Shown here: in pieces, positions 63,874-64,000 of the stretch
Layout of the letters: every line of letters begins with the position of its first letter
Numbering within the stretch: the stretch's first letter is position 1
Assembly (NCBI RefSeq): GCF_003515685.1
Contig: NZ_QWEG01000011.1
Location: 160,442-224,441 of the forward strand
Origin: Neobacillus notoginsengisoli
Lineage (GTDB): Bacteria > Bacillota > Bacilli > Bacillales > Cytobacillaceae
DNA: 64,000 nucleotides
Direction of reading: 5' to 3'
The notes under the pieces: model-generated
Told to the model about the DNA's origin: nothing
The model's input: only the letters and a program-made list of their open reading frames with translations
Database searches by the model: none
Translations under genes and position numbers: made by a program

Positions 63874-64000
63874 GTAGAGTAGAAAACAGGAATTAGACTT
63901 TGCCCTTCTTGTCCTCGGGTTTCAGGGTGTTCCACCTTACTAAGCCAGACAAGTGGGCAAGTCCTTTTCCTGTTCCCCCTCATCAAACCGTACGTGAGGT
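63874..64000 (-). mobile_element. 3' end of a group II intron (domains V-VI), cut by the window edge
   Basis: On the minus strand the edge reads CTCACGTACGGTTTGATGAGG, typical of the 3' half of group II intron domain V. Then follows a domain-VI-like hairpin: basal arms AACAGGAA (63974-63967) and TTCCTGTT (63892-63885), then CTTGCCC / GGGCAA and ACTTGTC / GACAAG stems. The 3' splice site is probably near 63874 (..CTACTCTAC). The rest, including any reverse transcriptase gene, would lie beyond 64000. The long domain VI is uncommon. Confidence 0.6.

Overview
The window comes from the chromosome of a low-GC, endospore-forming Gram-positive bacterium of the family Bacillaceae. The evidence is the sigE/sigG/spoIIGA sporulation cluster, spoVD, spoVE, ylbJ, ylaJ and an RsfA-type regulator, the meso-DAP type MurE, the bacillithiol enzyme BshC and the caa3 oxidase genes. 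Gene order follows the Bacillus subtilis yktB-yla-cta-ylb-dcw-sigG segment almost gene for gene, but in reverse, so most genes are on the minus strand. The sequence alone does not fix the genus or species.

Layout. 1-2472: sigG (cut by the window edge), sigE and spoIIGA. 2762-21960: the division and cell-wall (dcw) cluster, read on the minus strand from mraZ, rsmH, ftsL, pbpB, spoVD, murE, mraY, murD, spoVE, murG, murB, divIB, ylxW, ylxX and sbp to ftsA and ftsZ. 22122-25142: bshC, a DUF3397 membrane protein and a ketopantoate reductase-like gene. 25264-28520: a three-gene biotin-dependent acyl-CoA carboxylase operon, which I do not remember at this place in B. subtilis. 28824-43409: the ylb genes (ylbP to ylbA) with rpmF, coaD, rsmD, tmcAL and extra genes for a crotonase-family enzyme, a thioesterase and a small membrane protein. 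43540-52886: a YtvI-like permease, a DUF420 protein and the cytochrome caa3 genes ctaG, F, E, D, C, B and divergent ctaA. 52954-63780: ftsW, ylaN, ylaL, ylaK, ylaJ, a PNPOx-like gene, ylaI, an unnamed gene, ylaH, typA, ylaF, suhB, a YkzI-like gene and yktB. The right edge enters the 3' end of a group II intron on the minus strand.

Most of the window is conserved core genome. The items worth a second look lie between genes. They are a ~390 bp repeat with 14 bp terminal inverted repeats (two copies plus a fragment inside the carboxylase operon), a structured RNA region upstream of rsmD/ylbH with terminator polarity on the opposite strand, a sigG leader in which two AGGAG segments compete for one CTCCT, a spoIIG promoter with an abnormally long spacer, MraZ-box-like repeats before mraZ, a tandem ResD-like repeat between ctaB and ctaA, and the group II intron end. 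Compared with B. subtilis as I remember it, pycA is missing between ctaA and ftsW, and bpr/bpf are missing between ftsZ and spoIIGA. I saw no tRNA, rRNA, CRISPR, prophage or transposase gene.
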